Of a stretch of 64,000 nucleotides of DNA, positions 13,031-24,199 are shown piece by piece (position 1 is the first letter of the stretch; each line of letters begins with the position of its first letter). The DNA is taken from the NCBI GenBank assembly GCA_021234155.1, contig JAJEKV010000006.1, positions 11,873,318 to 11,937,317 of the forward strand, read 5' to 3'. A program made the translations under genes and the position numbers. The DNA is from Isoetes taiwanensis (Eukaryota; Streptophyta; Lycopodiopsida; Isoetales; Isoetaceae). The notes below the pieces were generated by a model, which did no database searches, was not told the DNA's origin, and saw only the letters and a list, made by a program, of their open reading frames with translations.

Positions 13031-13032
13031 GA

Positions 13033-13150
13033 TGCTATTGTATAACAGTGTTCATGGTCCACACCACTTTGAAAGCTACAAGTTGACAAGTTGCTATTGT
13101 ATAACATTGTTCATGGTCCACACCACTTTGAAAGCTACAAGTTGACAAGT
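13033..13150. repeat. 59-bp tandem duplication
   Basis: Two adjacent copies (13033-13091 and 13092-13150) are identical apart from a G/T difference near position 17 of the unit. Such high identity suggests a recent local duplication. Confidence 0.97.
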
Positions 13151-13340
13151 TGAAAACGAAAAAATATCTTTGAAATTGATGTTTTACTACAAATGCATCT
13201 AGATAAAAGGAGGAGTAGGCCAGATGATAAGGAAATGATTTGGGGTTTTATCTCTATCTTCAACCGTTCTTTCATTTTGTAATATCTTCATATCAAACCA
13301 TATAAGGATGTTCCCCGCTTATTTTCTTTGATGAGAAAAA

Positions 13341-13395
13341 CCGGTTCGACACGCACTTTGAAAAAGCCGGTTCGACACGTACCCTTTGAAAAAAG
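13341..13395. repeat. Short tandem duplication CCGGTTCGACACG...
   Basis: Two adjacent units of 26 and 29 bp start with CCGGTTCGACACG and end with TTTGAAAAA. The GGTTCGA core resembles a tRNA B box by chance; no A box or cloverleaf accompanies it. Confidence 0.85.
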
Positions 13396-14724
13396 AAGGA
13401 AAAAATCCTGGACGCCTTCCCTCTCTCACCGCGGAAAAGCTTCATGTACTACCGCCGCTTCTTCAAGAAATCTATTGATCTTCCTATTTCGTCTCTACAA
13501 TCGGGAGTGAGGCGCCACCGCAGATGGCTCACAAGGCCCTTGACCTTTTGGCGCTAATATTGTGGCTAGTGCAAAATTTCAAAAATTTGAGCAAACGCTT
13601 GCTTTGTCGCCGAATCAGGAAGCTATTAATGCAATGGCAGCCTATTCATTCATAGCCCCTCTCTGTGGTGCTATTTCCAAAACACAAAGGTCCTGCTTCA
13701 TTAACCCATTCACGGGTTAAATTTGAAGTTATGGCAAATGTATTGCTCTTACATGATGGGTCTCTCCCTCAGGGTCCAAATGCCTATTTTTAACTTAATT
13801 GTTTTAACTTCCACCATCTCCTTTTCTCGAGGAACAGAGCAAATACTTCCAAAGACAAATCTTCATAATAGCCTTATTCTCTTTCTTTCACTTATTCTAT
13901 CTTTCTGAATAAAAGTACAGAGTAAGTGCCACTACTAGCCTTTACCTCAAAATTCTTTGCTAAACTTGGGTTCCTGCTTGACTAGCTGCGCCTTCTACAA
14001 CAGCCTCCTAATATCTCGATTAGTTTTTGCTCAAGGATCTCAACCTAAATGCGGCTGTGCTCGTAACTCCGCTAGAAGCTCAAATTTACTCGCCATTTTT
14101 ATTTATGCAAGAGAAGGCGAGGCTAGAACCGCCTCTCGTAAACTGCGGTAAGTTTTTTACCTTTTGTTTCTCTTGATAGAACTTACCTTTGCGTCAGATT
14201 TTAAAGTGCAAATAATTGGCCACAATTTGGGAGCCCGTGAGGCAATTTCGTTTGTTTGCTCCTAAATAGTTACAAAAACAGAGTCAAATTTCTAAATCCG
14301 AAGTTCCTGGCCTCACACTCCGCTTCTCAACCCAAATCTGTGCTTTAAGACATTTTCAGACAATGGTCCCGTCAGCATTGCCATGCTTGGTGGGTTATCT
14401 CTCGGAGTTGGGAACATAGCCATGCAAATTTAAGATCCCTTCCTTCATGATTCAAATGTAACTCCACATTCAGTTCAGCTTGTGCACCAATCCTTATAGC
14501 CGCAAGAAACTATTGCATGAAATTAGTGATACAATTGGGTGTTCCTTTGCATGCCCTGCCAAATTATTCTTGGATTTGTTTTCAAGTACAATTCAGCCTT
14601 TTGGATTTTGTTTTCAAGTATAATTCAGTCTTTTCTTTGTAGCTATTTAATTTTATTTTTACGAAAAAATGAAGCCGTAAAAGATGCGCAAGTGCAGGAA
14701 GATGTGCTTTTGTTCATCACCACA

Positions 14725-15835
14725 ATCATAATTCTTCTTCTCGCTTTCTATATGGCACACTATTTTTGGGTTGCCGCCTGGCGAAGGTTCCAAGCCGCCA
14801 TTTTCGCAAAGAGGTACCGAGAGCAACATGGTTCCAAGCGCCATTGCAAAGATAAGTCGAGAGTACCCATTGCTACATGATCAATATTGTAAGCATCTTA
14901 TGACTATGTGATAAGTAAATGATTGAACATTCATTTCTAAGCTAAAGATGCACATACAAAATTTCAAATCATTTTTTCTCATGACACAAGTGCATGAGGC
15001 ATAGCCGGGACCTTAAATTATTGCAAGGTCATTACATTAAAGGTATAGATTCAAAAGTTTACAATGACGCAGGCATTTTAGGAGGCACGAAAATTCGCAA
15101 GGTATGTAAACTGTCTCAGATAGATAGGGCCACATTAATGGCAAGAGATAGGGCCACAAGAAGCACCCCTGCAGATATTCCAATCATTTATACAACGATA
15201 GTCACATTAGTGTAAGCATAAGTTATTTAGTTGGTCTTCTTTGGTACGCTTATCCGACTTCTTTATGTCCTGCATATCACCACTCTATAAATGTGTCAAC
15301 AGATTACAGATAAGCAGCCAAAGCAACCAATTAGCTGTCTAAATTTGGCATTATTTTATTGTTCCTCGTATGTTCTACATGCACCGTGCCCACTAATCAC
15401 TATATTGTGGATTGAATATAGGAACATGTGTCTAGACTGGCCAGTTGTGGTTGGAAACCTCGTGGCACACACACAAGAACTATGTACTCCATGTCGATTT
15501 ACTAAATGCATGAATACTTAAAAATTTATCACGTGGCATTTTCCTTGGTCAATCAATTATGTCCTCGAGGGCGGCTTGATAGAGGTCACAACAAATAGCC
15601 AGCCTACATTTTTATGTTGCATTTCTTTATGTCTATGCATAATAGTTATGAAGAAGGTGAAATTCCTTCTTTTGTTTCTCTATATGTCACACTATTTTTG
15701 GGTTGTTGCATAAGTAAGGTTCCAAACGCCATTGCAAGATAAGCCGGAGAGCAGCCTACATGCTACATGATCAATATTGTAAGCATCTTATGACTATGCG
15801 AGCAGCAAATGATTGAACATTCATTTCAGATGCGT
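14725..15835. repeat. Direct-repeat pair ~0.95 kb apart
   Basis: A block at about 14743-14935 recurs at about 15680-15830. Shared stretches include CACACTATTTTTGGGTTG and the later CATCTTATGACTATG followed by AATGATTGAACATTCATTTC. The second copy is shorter and has internal deletions. The 0.75 kb between them has no recognisable coding sequence. The pair could be the terminal repeats of a small non-autonomous element, but a primer site and TG/CA ends were not found. Confidence 0.75.
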
Positions 15836-17185
15836 GACAAAAGATGGAGATGTCCGTTAACTAATTTAATTGCAACCGTAGGTGCCAAAATATATATAAG
15901 TCTTAATTTGTAAATGCTTGATGCTGTTTCTCACACACACCAATTATAATATTTGTTCGCTGGAAATGGCATTACTTGTTGGGATGGGAACGTAATAGTT
16001 ATTCCCTGCCCTCTTTTTCTTCCTTCTGGTAGGGTATGTTATCATGGTTGCATTTAAGCCCTCAGCCGCCTACATTTTTATGCCCTGTTGTACCTGGATT
16101 GTGTGGACTATACTTTGTCTCTGTGGTTACCGCGATCAAAATATGCTGAGTTCCCAATAGGCAGCTTGTTCTTAACAACTAGAAGTTTTCTACGTATCTT
16201 TAATCAAAGACCGAGAGCACCGAATTTTAAAGATCTAAACGAGTTTCAATGACTAAATCCAAAGTTCACGCGAGGAAGCACTAATCTTGACGGCGCGCAG
16301 ACCAACACAAGGCAAGCAACGTGGTGCAGTGTCTAAATCGCATGTTCTCAGCATGTAGACAAGTCGCGGCAGGCACGCAACACAAGGGCAAAAAAGTGAG
16401 GTTCAAACACAAGGTGGCAAAAAAAAGAGGAGGTTCAAACACAAGGCAAAAAAAGTAGAGGCCCAAACCTTGCATGTTCCTACCACATATAGAGATGAGT
16501 TGGTAGAAGAGAACACACGCTTAGGCCGCGATATAAGTTTCTTGTATTTATAATACATTTTCTCTCATTCCTCAAACGAAAACAATTACTATAAAGATAA
16601 GTATTTGGGCAAGGAAAAAGTAATTTTAAATAATCATGAACACATATGTCTTTAACTAATGAAATAGTGCATTGCTATTGTGTTGAATTTGTTAAGTGAT
16701 TAGAAATTGTTTTTTAAGAAGATCAAGTTGCAACTGTGGGATTTTTTAATGAATGGCACGCAGTGTTTTACTCAATGAAAAGCTGCATTAACCATGCCTA
16801 GTAAAGCATATATTCAAGAAAGTCTTATTAGTTTATCATGGGGTCATACCCTATGAAATGAAATGACAAGGAATAGACACCAGAAACAGAACTGATATAT
16901 ATCCATGAAATGAATGCTAGGAGATCTAAGAGGCATATAAACCAATGTCAAATATAGCTAATATTTTCTATGACACTTCCAGTGATAGTTGCAGTAACAC
17001 TTTTGTTACGGCGAAATTCCAAAGACCAAATTTTGCCCGCTTGGGATGAGCCAATCAACTGCCTCCCACACCACTCGATCCTTAATCCCCACGCTGATTG
17101 TCATACACCGGCCCCGCCGATGTTAATAACACCTCGACAGCTACCAACACCACAAGTGATCTCGCCCACTCAAGCCGCATCTTCA
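15836..17185. other. Unassigned region flanking the Copia insertion
   Basis: A small three-copy tandem repeat of about 27-32 bp lies at 16381-16468 (units beginning CACAAGG, with an A-run and ending GGTTCAAA or similar). Nothing else can be assigned. The Copia element was inserted at the right edge of this stretch. Confidence 0.5.
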
Positions 17186-17190
17186 TCAAC

Positions 17191-17382
17191 TCCAAACAAT
17201 TTGAGCCAACAATAAGCAAGAATTTGCAAAGAACCGATAATTCATCCGTGGATTCTCTTCTATTTATAGAGATCCGAAATACAACAAAGCCTAATTAAGG
17301 CTCCACTAATTCCCTCATACAACGCTCATATCCTAATTTAAGCCTCATTATAAACTTCGCATATCTGGCTTCGCTTTTAACA
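17191..17382 (-). repeat. Copia 3' LTR (left end)
   Basis: About 192 bp, alignable throughout with 34408-34601. The plus strand shows AACAATTTGAG near the left edge and ends TTAACA. A TTCTATTTATAGAGATCC segment is shared with the other LTR. The first bases read TC instead of the usual TG. Differences between the two LTRs are mostly small indels. Confidence 0.92.
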
Positions 17383-17390
17383 CTCCCCTC
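17383..17390 (-). other. Copia polypurine tract
   Basis: The minus strand reads GAGGGGAG immediately before the 3' LTR. This is the expected position and composition for the plus-strand primer. Confidence 0.85.
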
Positions 17391-17559
17391 GCTCCTGATT
17401 ATAATGACGGCCACCCCAAGATGGTTAGCACATCCGGCCGCATATCTTCAAGAGAGGTACTCCATCCTGTGATAGATCGGGTTCACCACTTTTTCTCTTA
17501 GTAAAATGATGATGAATGGAGATGCGCTTTTGATTCTTCTATGATGGACCTGGGTTCTC

Positions 17560-18246
17560 AAGAAGGGCTATACTACTCTTGTTGTCATTGAAAAATAGTA
17601 GTGGGCTCTTTCTCGTGAATAACCGAAATTCTCTCCCAAGAATTGCCTCAGCCACACGTTTCTCACCAATTTATCGGATGTAGCCATATATTCTCCGCCA
17701 CAAGAAGACAAGGTAAATCGAGGTCCGCTCGAATCATAGTCCACGCGGATCACGCCCATGTAGCATGATGCAAAACTGCTGTTGACCTCCTGTCTTGATC
17801 TCCAGCCCAACTGCGATCAACAAACAGACACTAGTTTTACCATGGGATCGGCCGGAATAAGGTCCATACCTTAATCCCATGTTTGATGTGCCCTCAAGAT
17901 ATCCGATAATTCGCTTTTATCAAGAATCCAATGTCGCCGCCCCCGATTTTGCATGAACCTACTCACGCTTCCTGGTCACAGTAACATCGTGTCCGGTACT
18001 AACCATGATATGCATGAGACAACCTAATGCAACGAGGATTGTGAGGGAATACAATTCATTCTAACCCTCGCTTCATCACTAGATCAGGTGGTTCCATCTC
18101 CTTACAAGTCTCGATATGGATCGGGCCACTGAGTATCTTAGCAAACACCCCTTCATTCCAAACCCGCCGATGCCTAGTCTCACAATGGTGGTTTGTGCCT
18201 CGAAGAATGACAAGGGTTCTCTTAGTTCTATCCCTTAGAACCTGAT
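17560..18246 (-). pseudogene. Copia RT C-terminus and RNase H
   Basis: At 17568-17810 the minus strand reads W-R-S-R-Q-E, then LSSCGGEYMA and NVWLRQFLGE. This is the Copia RNase H core (usual form W-x-S-x(K/R)Q ... LSS-x-E-A-E-Y-x-A ... WL-x-x-L); the catalytic glutamate of the AEY motif survives in GEY. Between 18050 and 18246 an METCK-x-M-E-P-P segment matches the end of the RT domain, usually (M/E)-x-C-K-x-x-x-T-P. Stops separate the two parts. The RT is cut at its right edge by the Gypsy LTR. Confidence 0.85.
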
Positions 18247-19801
18247 GTGATGTCTCGAATATATACGACACACCCAGCCTATACATACGGACTTTCCTCC
18301 CATGGCAGCAAACTTGCCGAGTGGCTCCTCCGGCCTATTTCGGGCCATCTATGAAATGATGCCCTCAAAGAAGGACACGGAGGGGTCATTCGCCCACGCC
18401 TTCAATGGGACTCCTACGTCAAAGGAAGCATGAATACAGAGGGTTAGCACACAAGATAAATCATATGAGGGCCAACCACTCAAGGGTATGATCCATCCAC
18501 ATACCAACGGCAAAAATATGCATCTAAAACTAAGAAAATACCCTAAACCCCGTGTTCTACCCCGCTCGCATCAGTGAGGATCGACCGACTTTCGGGCCGG
18601 GCCTCAAGAGATTAGCGCACCCTGAACCCTAAGTAGCGCGCCAACGCACAGAACATCGGGTTGTCCACTCCATCCGCCTCCTCCTAATTCTTGCGATGGG
18701 TCAATTCACGCCATGGCTTCGCTTACCTTCCTGGGACGCAGTTCAAGGTATCAAATTTTGAGCCTACCTGTGTCTGGCGACTCCCCGTCCCATGAGGCGG
18801 TGCCTGAAGGCCCCCTTCCGTAATCAAGGTTCCATGGGTGAGCTAGAGAATACGCAAGATCGACGACCCCAGAGACCGCATCTCAATTCTCCTTACTCAC
18901 CCTAAATCTACTCAGTACAGATTCCGCGGTCACACCTCCGCACTCCAGGAGTGTCACTCCATACCCCGCCTGCTCCCGCCTAGCTTGGCCGCCTGGCCAT
19001 TAGCCCAGCCCACCAGAGTCTCGTGAGCCTTTTTATGCCCGCAGCAAGACCTCACCCCCACTTCACAGCCCTGAAACCGGTAAAGGTTACCCATAGCATC
19101 TAAGACCCTGTGCGGGCTCTTGTGCACGAAACAATTAAGTGGGACTCTACGGCTTATCTAGGGATATACTACAATACATGGCTCGTAGTTCTCTACCTCG
19201 CATTCCCCCATTTCGCAGCAATACTAGACAAAGAACCAAATAATCCATCCTTTTCTCGTAGCAAAACCAGACCAAATATAAAGAGAACTTACCTTTATGT
19301 CCGCTGTTCCTAGGGAAAACACAAAGAGAACAGAGAAATGAACACAACCAAGGCCCAATAGGGCGCCGAATTCATTGAAAGGCTATCCTAGCCACCCACC
19401 GGAAGCTCCGCCGCTGGAACGCTTACCATGGGGTGCTTCCATCCTTTACCCCAACCAAATTTCTCGCCTCACGTGTTCTACTTGGTATGGTGGCTCGCTT
19501 GGTACATGATGGCGCCAAATTCCCTCACGCTCCTCTTTAAGCATGGAAAACAGGATGTAGGATCAAAGGATTAGCTCAATTTGGAAATCATGCTGGCTAC
19601 ACCCATTGGCCGTATTTTCCAAAACAAAGAATTAGTCTAATTAATCCTATTTCAGTCCTTAATCGCTATAGGTTATTATTCTTAATGGTTAAACGAATCC
19701 TTTAGAGTAAACCCCCAGGTTACAATACCCCATGGAGAGGCTGCATCTTTAGGGGTAAGACGACGCAGGAGCACACGCATGTGAATACATGGAACGCCAC
19801 A
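18247..19801 (-). repeat. Gypsy 3' LTR (left)
   Basis: Aligns with 29288-30897 over its full length. Shared landmarks are AATATATACGACAC near the left edge, TCAGTGAGGATCGACCGAC, GGGTCAATTCACGCCATGG and the right edge GAATACATGGAACGCCACA. Divergence is indel-heavy. Confidence 0.9.
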
Positions 19802-19802
19802 T

Positions 19803-19812
19803 TCTCCCCTCA
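19803..19812 (-). other. Gypsy polypurine tract
   Basis: The minus strand reads TTGAGGGGAGA just before the 3' LTR starts with TGTGGCG. Position and composition fit a plus-strand primer. Confidence 0.8.
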
Positions 19813-20499
19813 AGTAGAAATGTAATGCCAAGCCTCATTGGGGTTAGTTGAGTTGGCAGGAAGCCGTACCCAAGAAAGTGAATTAGAAAGCAATGCCAAA
19901 GGACGCTGAAAGTATAACATTAACACGCTGGAAATTATAGCATTTCGACAAGAATAGACGAAGCTGAAAATATCAAAGTGCAAGCACCACCAAAGTGCCT
20001 TATACAAACTTATCATCAGAGGAAAGTCCGATTTAAAACATCATGGACGCACGAAAATCACATATGTAAACAAAAGGAATCCTAAAAAGGTTGGGTCATC
20101 ATCAGCAACCTTCTATACATGGCAGTCATTTAACTCTCAATCGGGCTCTATTGTCAATATGCCAAGATATCAATAATATTTATTAGATTTGTGGGTTAAA
20201 GTGACCAATTCCCCTATAAAATAAAAAGAAAAATCTATCTATAAGGGAAACCTATGATGCTCATGCGGTTTGCGCTCAATATGCATAAGGAATGGTCTAG
20301 TTCCTCGTAGAGGCCGGTAGATGAACGCAGCTTCATCAACTACACACGCCCGAGAACACAAAGGTGATCTCATCATCGGTTACAGTCATTATAAAATACT
20401 TTACGCATCTACCCCTCGAGCATGATTCTCGGCACTAAGTTTGATGGCTATCAATGTCCTGAGTAAAGACATTGATAGCCATTAAGTAATTTATCATGA

Positions 20500-20890
20500 A
20501 GGAGACATCCCCGAAGACTCCTCGCTCGCATCAAGTATAGGCTAACTCTACCAAATAAAATATAATCCCCATTGTGATTGTTTACTCCATTACATATAGC
20601 TTCTAGAAGCATATTATCTTCGATAATGCTATTGATACGCTCGCCTGACCGACACCGAGGATGGTAAGCCGTAATTCGCTTGGTCCTGATGGTAAGAAGT
20701 CCTTCCTGCACGCACCTCGAAAATTTAGGATCTCCTCGTCCGATACAATTACCTTTTGGCATCCCTGCAACCCGAAAATCTCTTTGCAAATAAAGGCGGT
20801 ATCGAAAGCGCCCCAGGGTTCCATTACGCAAGAAATGAGCCATCTCTTGACAATTTGTCGACCACTACCATTGTAATGCATCATATCCAC
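20500..20890 (-). pseudogene. Gypsy integrase core
   Basis: On the minus strand DTAFICKEIF, then KVIVSDEEILNFRGA, then in a shifted frame TAYHPRCRSGERINSIIED. These match the Gypsy integrase sequence K-E-(I/V)-F-x-L-H-G-x-P-x-x-I-V-S-D-R-D-x-x-F followed by A-Y-H-P-Q-(T/S)-D-G-Q-x-E-R-V-N. The second catalytic aspartate (V-S-D) and the glutamate (G-E-R) survive. One frame shift lies near 20680. Confidence 0.9.
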
Positions 20891-21699
20891 CTGAGATACG
20901 GCTCCACAATGAAATCCATGGTTACATTTCCCATTTGGCGCTAAGCACATCCAAAGGCTGCAACCCCCGAACTCTTAATTGCTCAGCCTTGGTTTGTTGA
21001 CACACCCGCAAAATCGCTTGATGGTCTAGCAATATCCTTCTTGTCAAGGCCAAAAAATAGCCGAGCGATCTAAAGTAAGTTTCTCTTCATAAAACCCGCA
21101 TGTCCAGCTATAGGGTCAAGTAGTGTCATGGAGAATTAATCCTATGCGACTCGAAGCCTTCGTGAACACACACAATCCTATCCTTGTGATATATAATAAG
21201 CGTTCTCTTTCTTATATGAACTAAGGTTTCACGCTCTTTATCTCAGACGTGTTTCTTTACGCAAACTCCCCAAACATCGTAGTGTAATTCGGGATCTCGT
21301 ACGTGGTCTGTTTCGAATCGCTTCCCAAACTCACGTAGTGAAATGGCTTACAATGGGTTCGCTAATAAAGGATGACGTGATAATGCATCTACAATGTCTC
21401 ACATTGTGCTTCCCGCTTGTACATAATCTCAAGTCGTATTCCTCGAGGAATTCCATCCATCTTCTCTCGACCGAGATTGAGATTTAATGGGTGGGATAGA
21501 TAGCTTTGAGACTCCATGATCCGTGATCTAGCTGAAATTTTCTACCGAGAAGGTAGTGCAGTTCCAAATACGAGAGTTTAATAACCGCCAAAGAATCCCC
21601 GACATCATGGGTAGGGTATTTGTACCGCTGGCCCATCTTCTTGAATCGTAGGCAACAATCCCCTCCCTCCCATTAGCACTCCAATCGATAGCTATCTTT

Positions 21700-22750
21700 A
21701 CCAAAGATCCGCGGGCTACTCAGTTTATCCTTTTCGTGATCGGGCAAAGTGCGTGAGACCTAAGTAAGTGATGTTAAAGATCCTTGAGCCTTCAAAGCCG
21801 ACCTCGACTTTGCTTTCCTGCAATGTTCCATCCAATCCTTCACTCTCTCTCATGCTTTGTGAGATTAGTAAGAAAAAGCGCAATTGTTGCAAAATCCTAA
21901 CAAATTCATAATATCCTCGCGAATCACGCAAGAAACTGACTTCCAACATTACCGAATATAGGCCAATCTTTTGCAGTATCGCTCTATTCATTCCGATCTA
22001 GCAATTCCCTCTCATTGTCGATATGCCCCAAAAGTAGCTCCACCTCGGGAGTAAGGCAAACTTGCAGGCATTTAGAGAACTTGCTTAAGAGTCATGGCTT
22101 TAGCTTCGTAGTGCCAAGCCAAGATGTTGTCTGGCGTTGTTGCAAGGTTTTACTATAGACGCAGGAATGTCACAAAGAAAATAACAACAAAGTCATCTAA
22201 GCATTACGAAGATGTCATTCAACCGTACAACTTGTAGTACTAACCCAAAAGGCATAACGGTGAACCCGATAATGCCCATATATCTGGTGCCAAATGCGCA
22301 TTTCTATGAATGTCCTCCTCCTTTATCCGCAGAGATATTTGATGGCAACAAATTCCTGAAGCAGAAATCATCTTGGAGAAATATTTGGCTCCTCGTAACC
22401 GTCCATGAGATCATCCGCCTCTAGGCAAAACATAGCTTATCTCTGATGGTATGCTTATTAAGTTTCTATAATCAACACACACACATCCTCAAGGAGCCAT
22501 CTTTCTTCTTGACAAAAAAGAGTAGGAGAGCGCCAAATGGTGAAACACTAGGGCCGAATAAAACCAGTTTAGTAACTCTGAAGTTGTTTCTTAAGCTCAC
22601 AACTCGAGGACTCCATTCGTATGGGGCCTTGCTGGTAGGCTTAGTAATTGCTCTAGAGCTATCTCACACATTCTACCCCCAAAAGGAGGAAGCCAGGATC
22701 TCATCTGGAAAAAGATCAAGTAAAACCTCGTAAGAAGGGTGGCAATGTCT
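21700..22750 (-). pseudogene. Gypsy reverse transcriptase and start of RNase H
   Basis: The minus strand at 22560-22740 reads a PTSKAPYRMSPRELSELKKQL-type block (the usual P-x-x-x-P-Y-R-M-(S/A)-P-x-E). After it come a V-D-Y-R-K-L-N-K-x-T block near 22450 and an LDD-like region near 22370. From 22160 down to 21725 come a VYSKTL segment (right after the YLDD box), an ELLGHI segment and an RDSRGYYEFVR segment, corresponding to G-H-(V/I) and L-G-L-x-x-Y-Y-R-x-F-(V/I). The YLDD box itself is not readable. Many stops interrupt. Confidence 0.88.
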
Positions 22751-23749
22751 TGTGGCATTACTCCGCTTCCTCGCTAAAGGTCGAATCTGCTAATGGAAGC
22801 AAAGTAATGAGGCAAAAGGAGCTTATCCCTGTATAGCTTTGCAATCGCCGATTGACATAGACTGCATAACAGGGTGTGGAATGGATCTACCTTTATTGTC
22901 ACGCCAAGGTTCCATTAGCGCGCTTGAAGCTGCAACCTCCGCTTTCAGCCTATGTTGGCCTCGCAGATGCCAAAACCTGCGCCCAACAATAAGATCATAT
23001 TTGCTACCGTCCATTAACTCCTGCACTCAAAGGCAACCGCAGGTGCACCCGCAATCGATCTTAAGGTTACCGCGGCGCGTACCGGGATCTACCATCACAA
23101 AATGAACGCCAGGCCCGATCCCGCTTCCGCCCGCAAAGCCATCAGCAAAGCAAAATTTCATGCGCATTTTCACCAGATCCATCAAAATTATGAAAAGGCT
23201 TACCGCCTACGGCCTATTGTAGAAATAACGTAAGGTCGACTTCGGCCATAAGCGCCAATGGTGGCAAGAATATGAGACGACCGCGGTACTGGGAGCCTCG
23301 CCCCTCGAGAAGCGCATTGGACTCCGTGATCTTCCCAATCGAGGTCACCATGCCGCCAAGCGCCTCCTGACGAAGGGCAATTTCCAAGAGATATATAATG
23401 CTCTTGCCGTGCGATACACTCAGAATATGCTTTTGATTCCACGTAGGCTAGATTCCGCCTCTTTTGGGAATAGACCGTAGTAGAGATTCCGTAACTTCCT
23501 GCTACAACATTAGTGGGTCGTCGCATGTTGAAGGTGACTTTCTTTTTCCCCGCTTATCGTGAGGAGTTCTCGGCCGAGAGGCCCCACCGGGTGAGCTGGC
23601 TTATATGGTGGGACGGGCCGTGGTCGGCAGTAAAGGAGCGTGTCGCAGAGCATTGGTTCCTTGGTGTATCCTCTTCTCGAGGCTTACCGCCTTAGCCTCC
23701 TCGCTTGCCTCAGATTTTGGGTCTAGTGCTCCTGGACCATCTGTTTAAT

Positions 23750-24140
23750 GGATGGGGCCAACCCTTCAATGTAGCCTCACCGCCTCTTCTCATTCATCCC
23801 CGGTACATAACCTCAGGCGATGAATTCATCGCTGTAGGCCTGAACATGCCCTTCTCAGTTTAACCTCGTGAAAAGGTTCGATCTGTTGGCATTTAAAGAC
23901 GCAGGCAAATGCAATGCTAGCTTTAAAAGCCTTGGCTTAACTTTGAACTTGCACTTGCTCCTCTGCCTGTGCTGGCTCTGCAACCCCTTCCAAATACTGG
24001 GTAGCCCGTAGGCAACCTTTCGCGTGGTATCATCCTTCTCCGCTATTCCATGGGACTTCCCAAACTCCTTCATATCTCTCGGCCCAACCAGATTCTCAAG
24101 ATTCAGGCCGTATTGGGATTTCCCATCAAACTCGGCCACT
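23750..24140 (-). pseudogene. Gypsy gag remnant
   Basis: The minus strand contains NLFTRLN followed in nearby frames by YSDEFIA, YVPGMNE and IEGLAPSI. These fit the retrotransposon gag domain, which has a (V/Y)-x-x-Y-x-x-(E/R)-F motif and ends in F-x-x-G-L-x-x-x-I. The stretch between this and the RT (22.75-23.75 kb) should hold the zinc knuckle and protease, but only a YDLIVG-like segment near 22995 is suggestive. Confidence 0.75.
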
Positions 24141-24199
24141 TCCTATTCTTCCATATAATAAGTATAGCTGTACTACAACGGCCTTACTAAAGATTCTCT

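Noticed and set aside
13341-13395. tRNA gene suggested by GGTTCGA
   Set aside because: No A box, no acceptor-stem pairing, and the word is duplicated as part of a simple tandem repeat.
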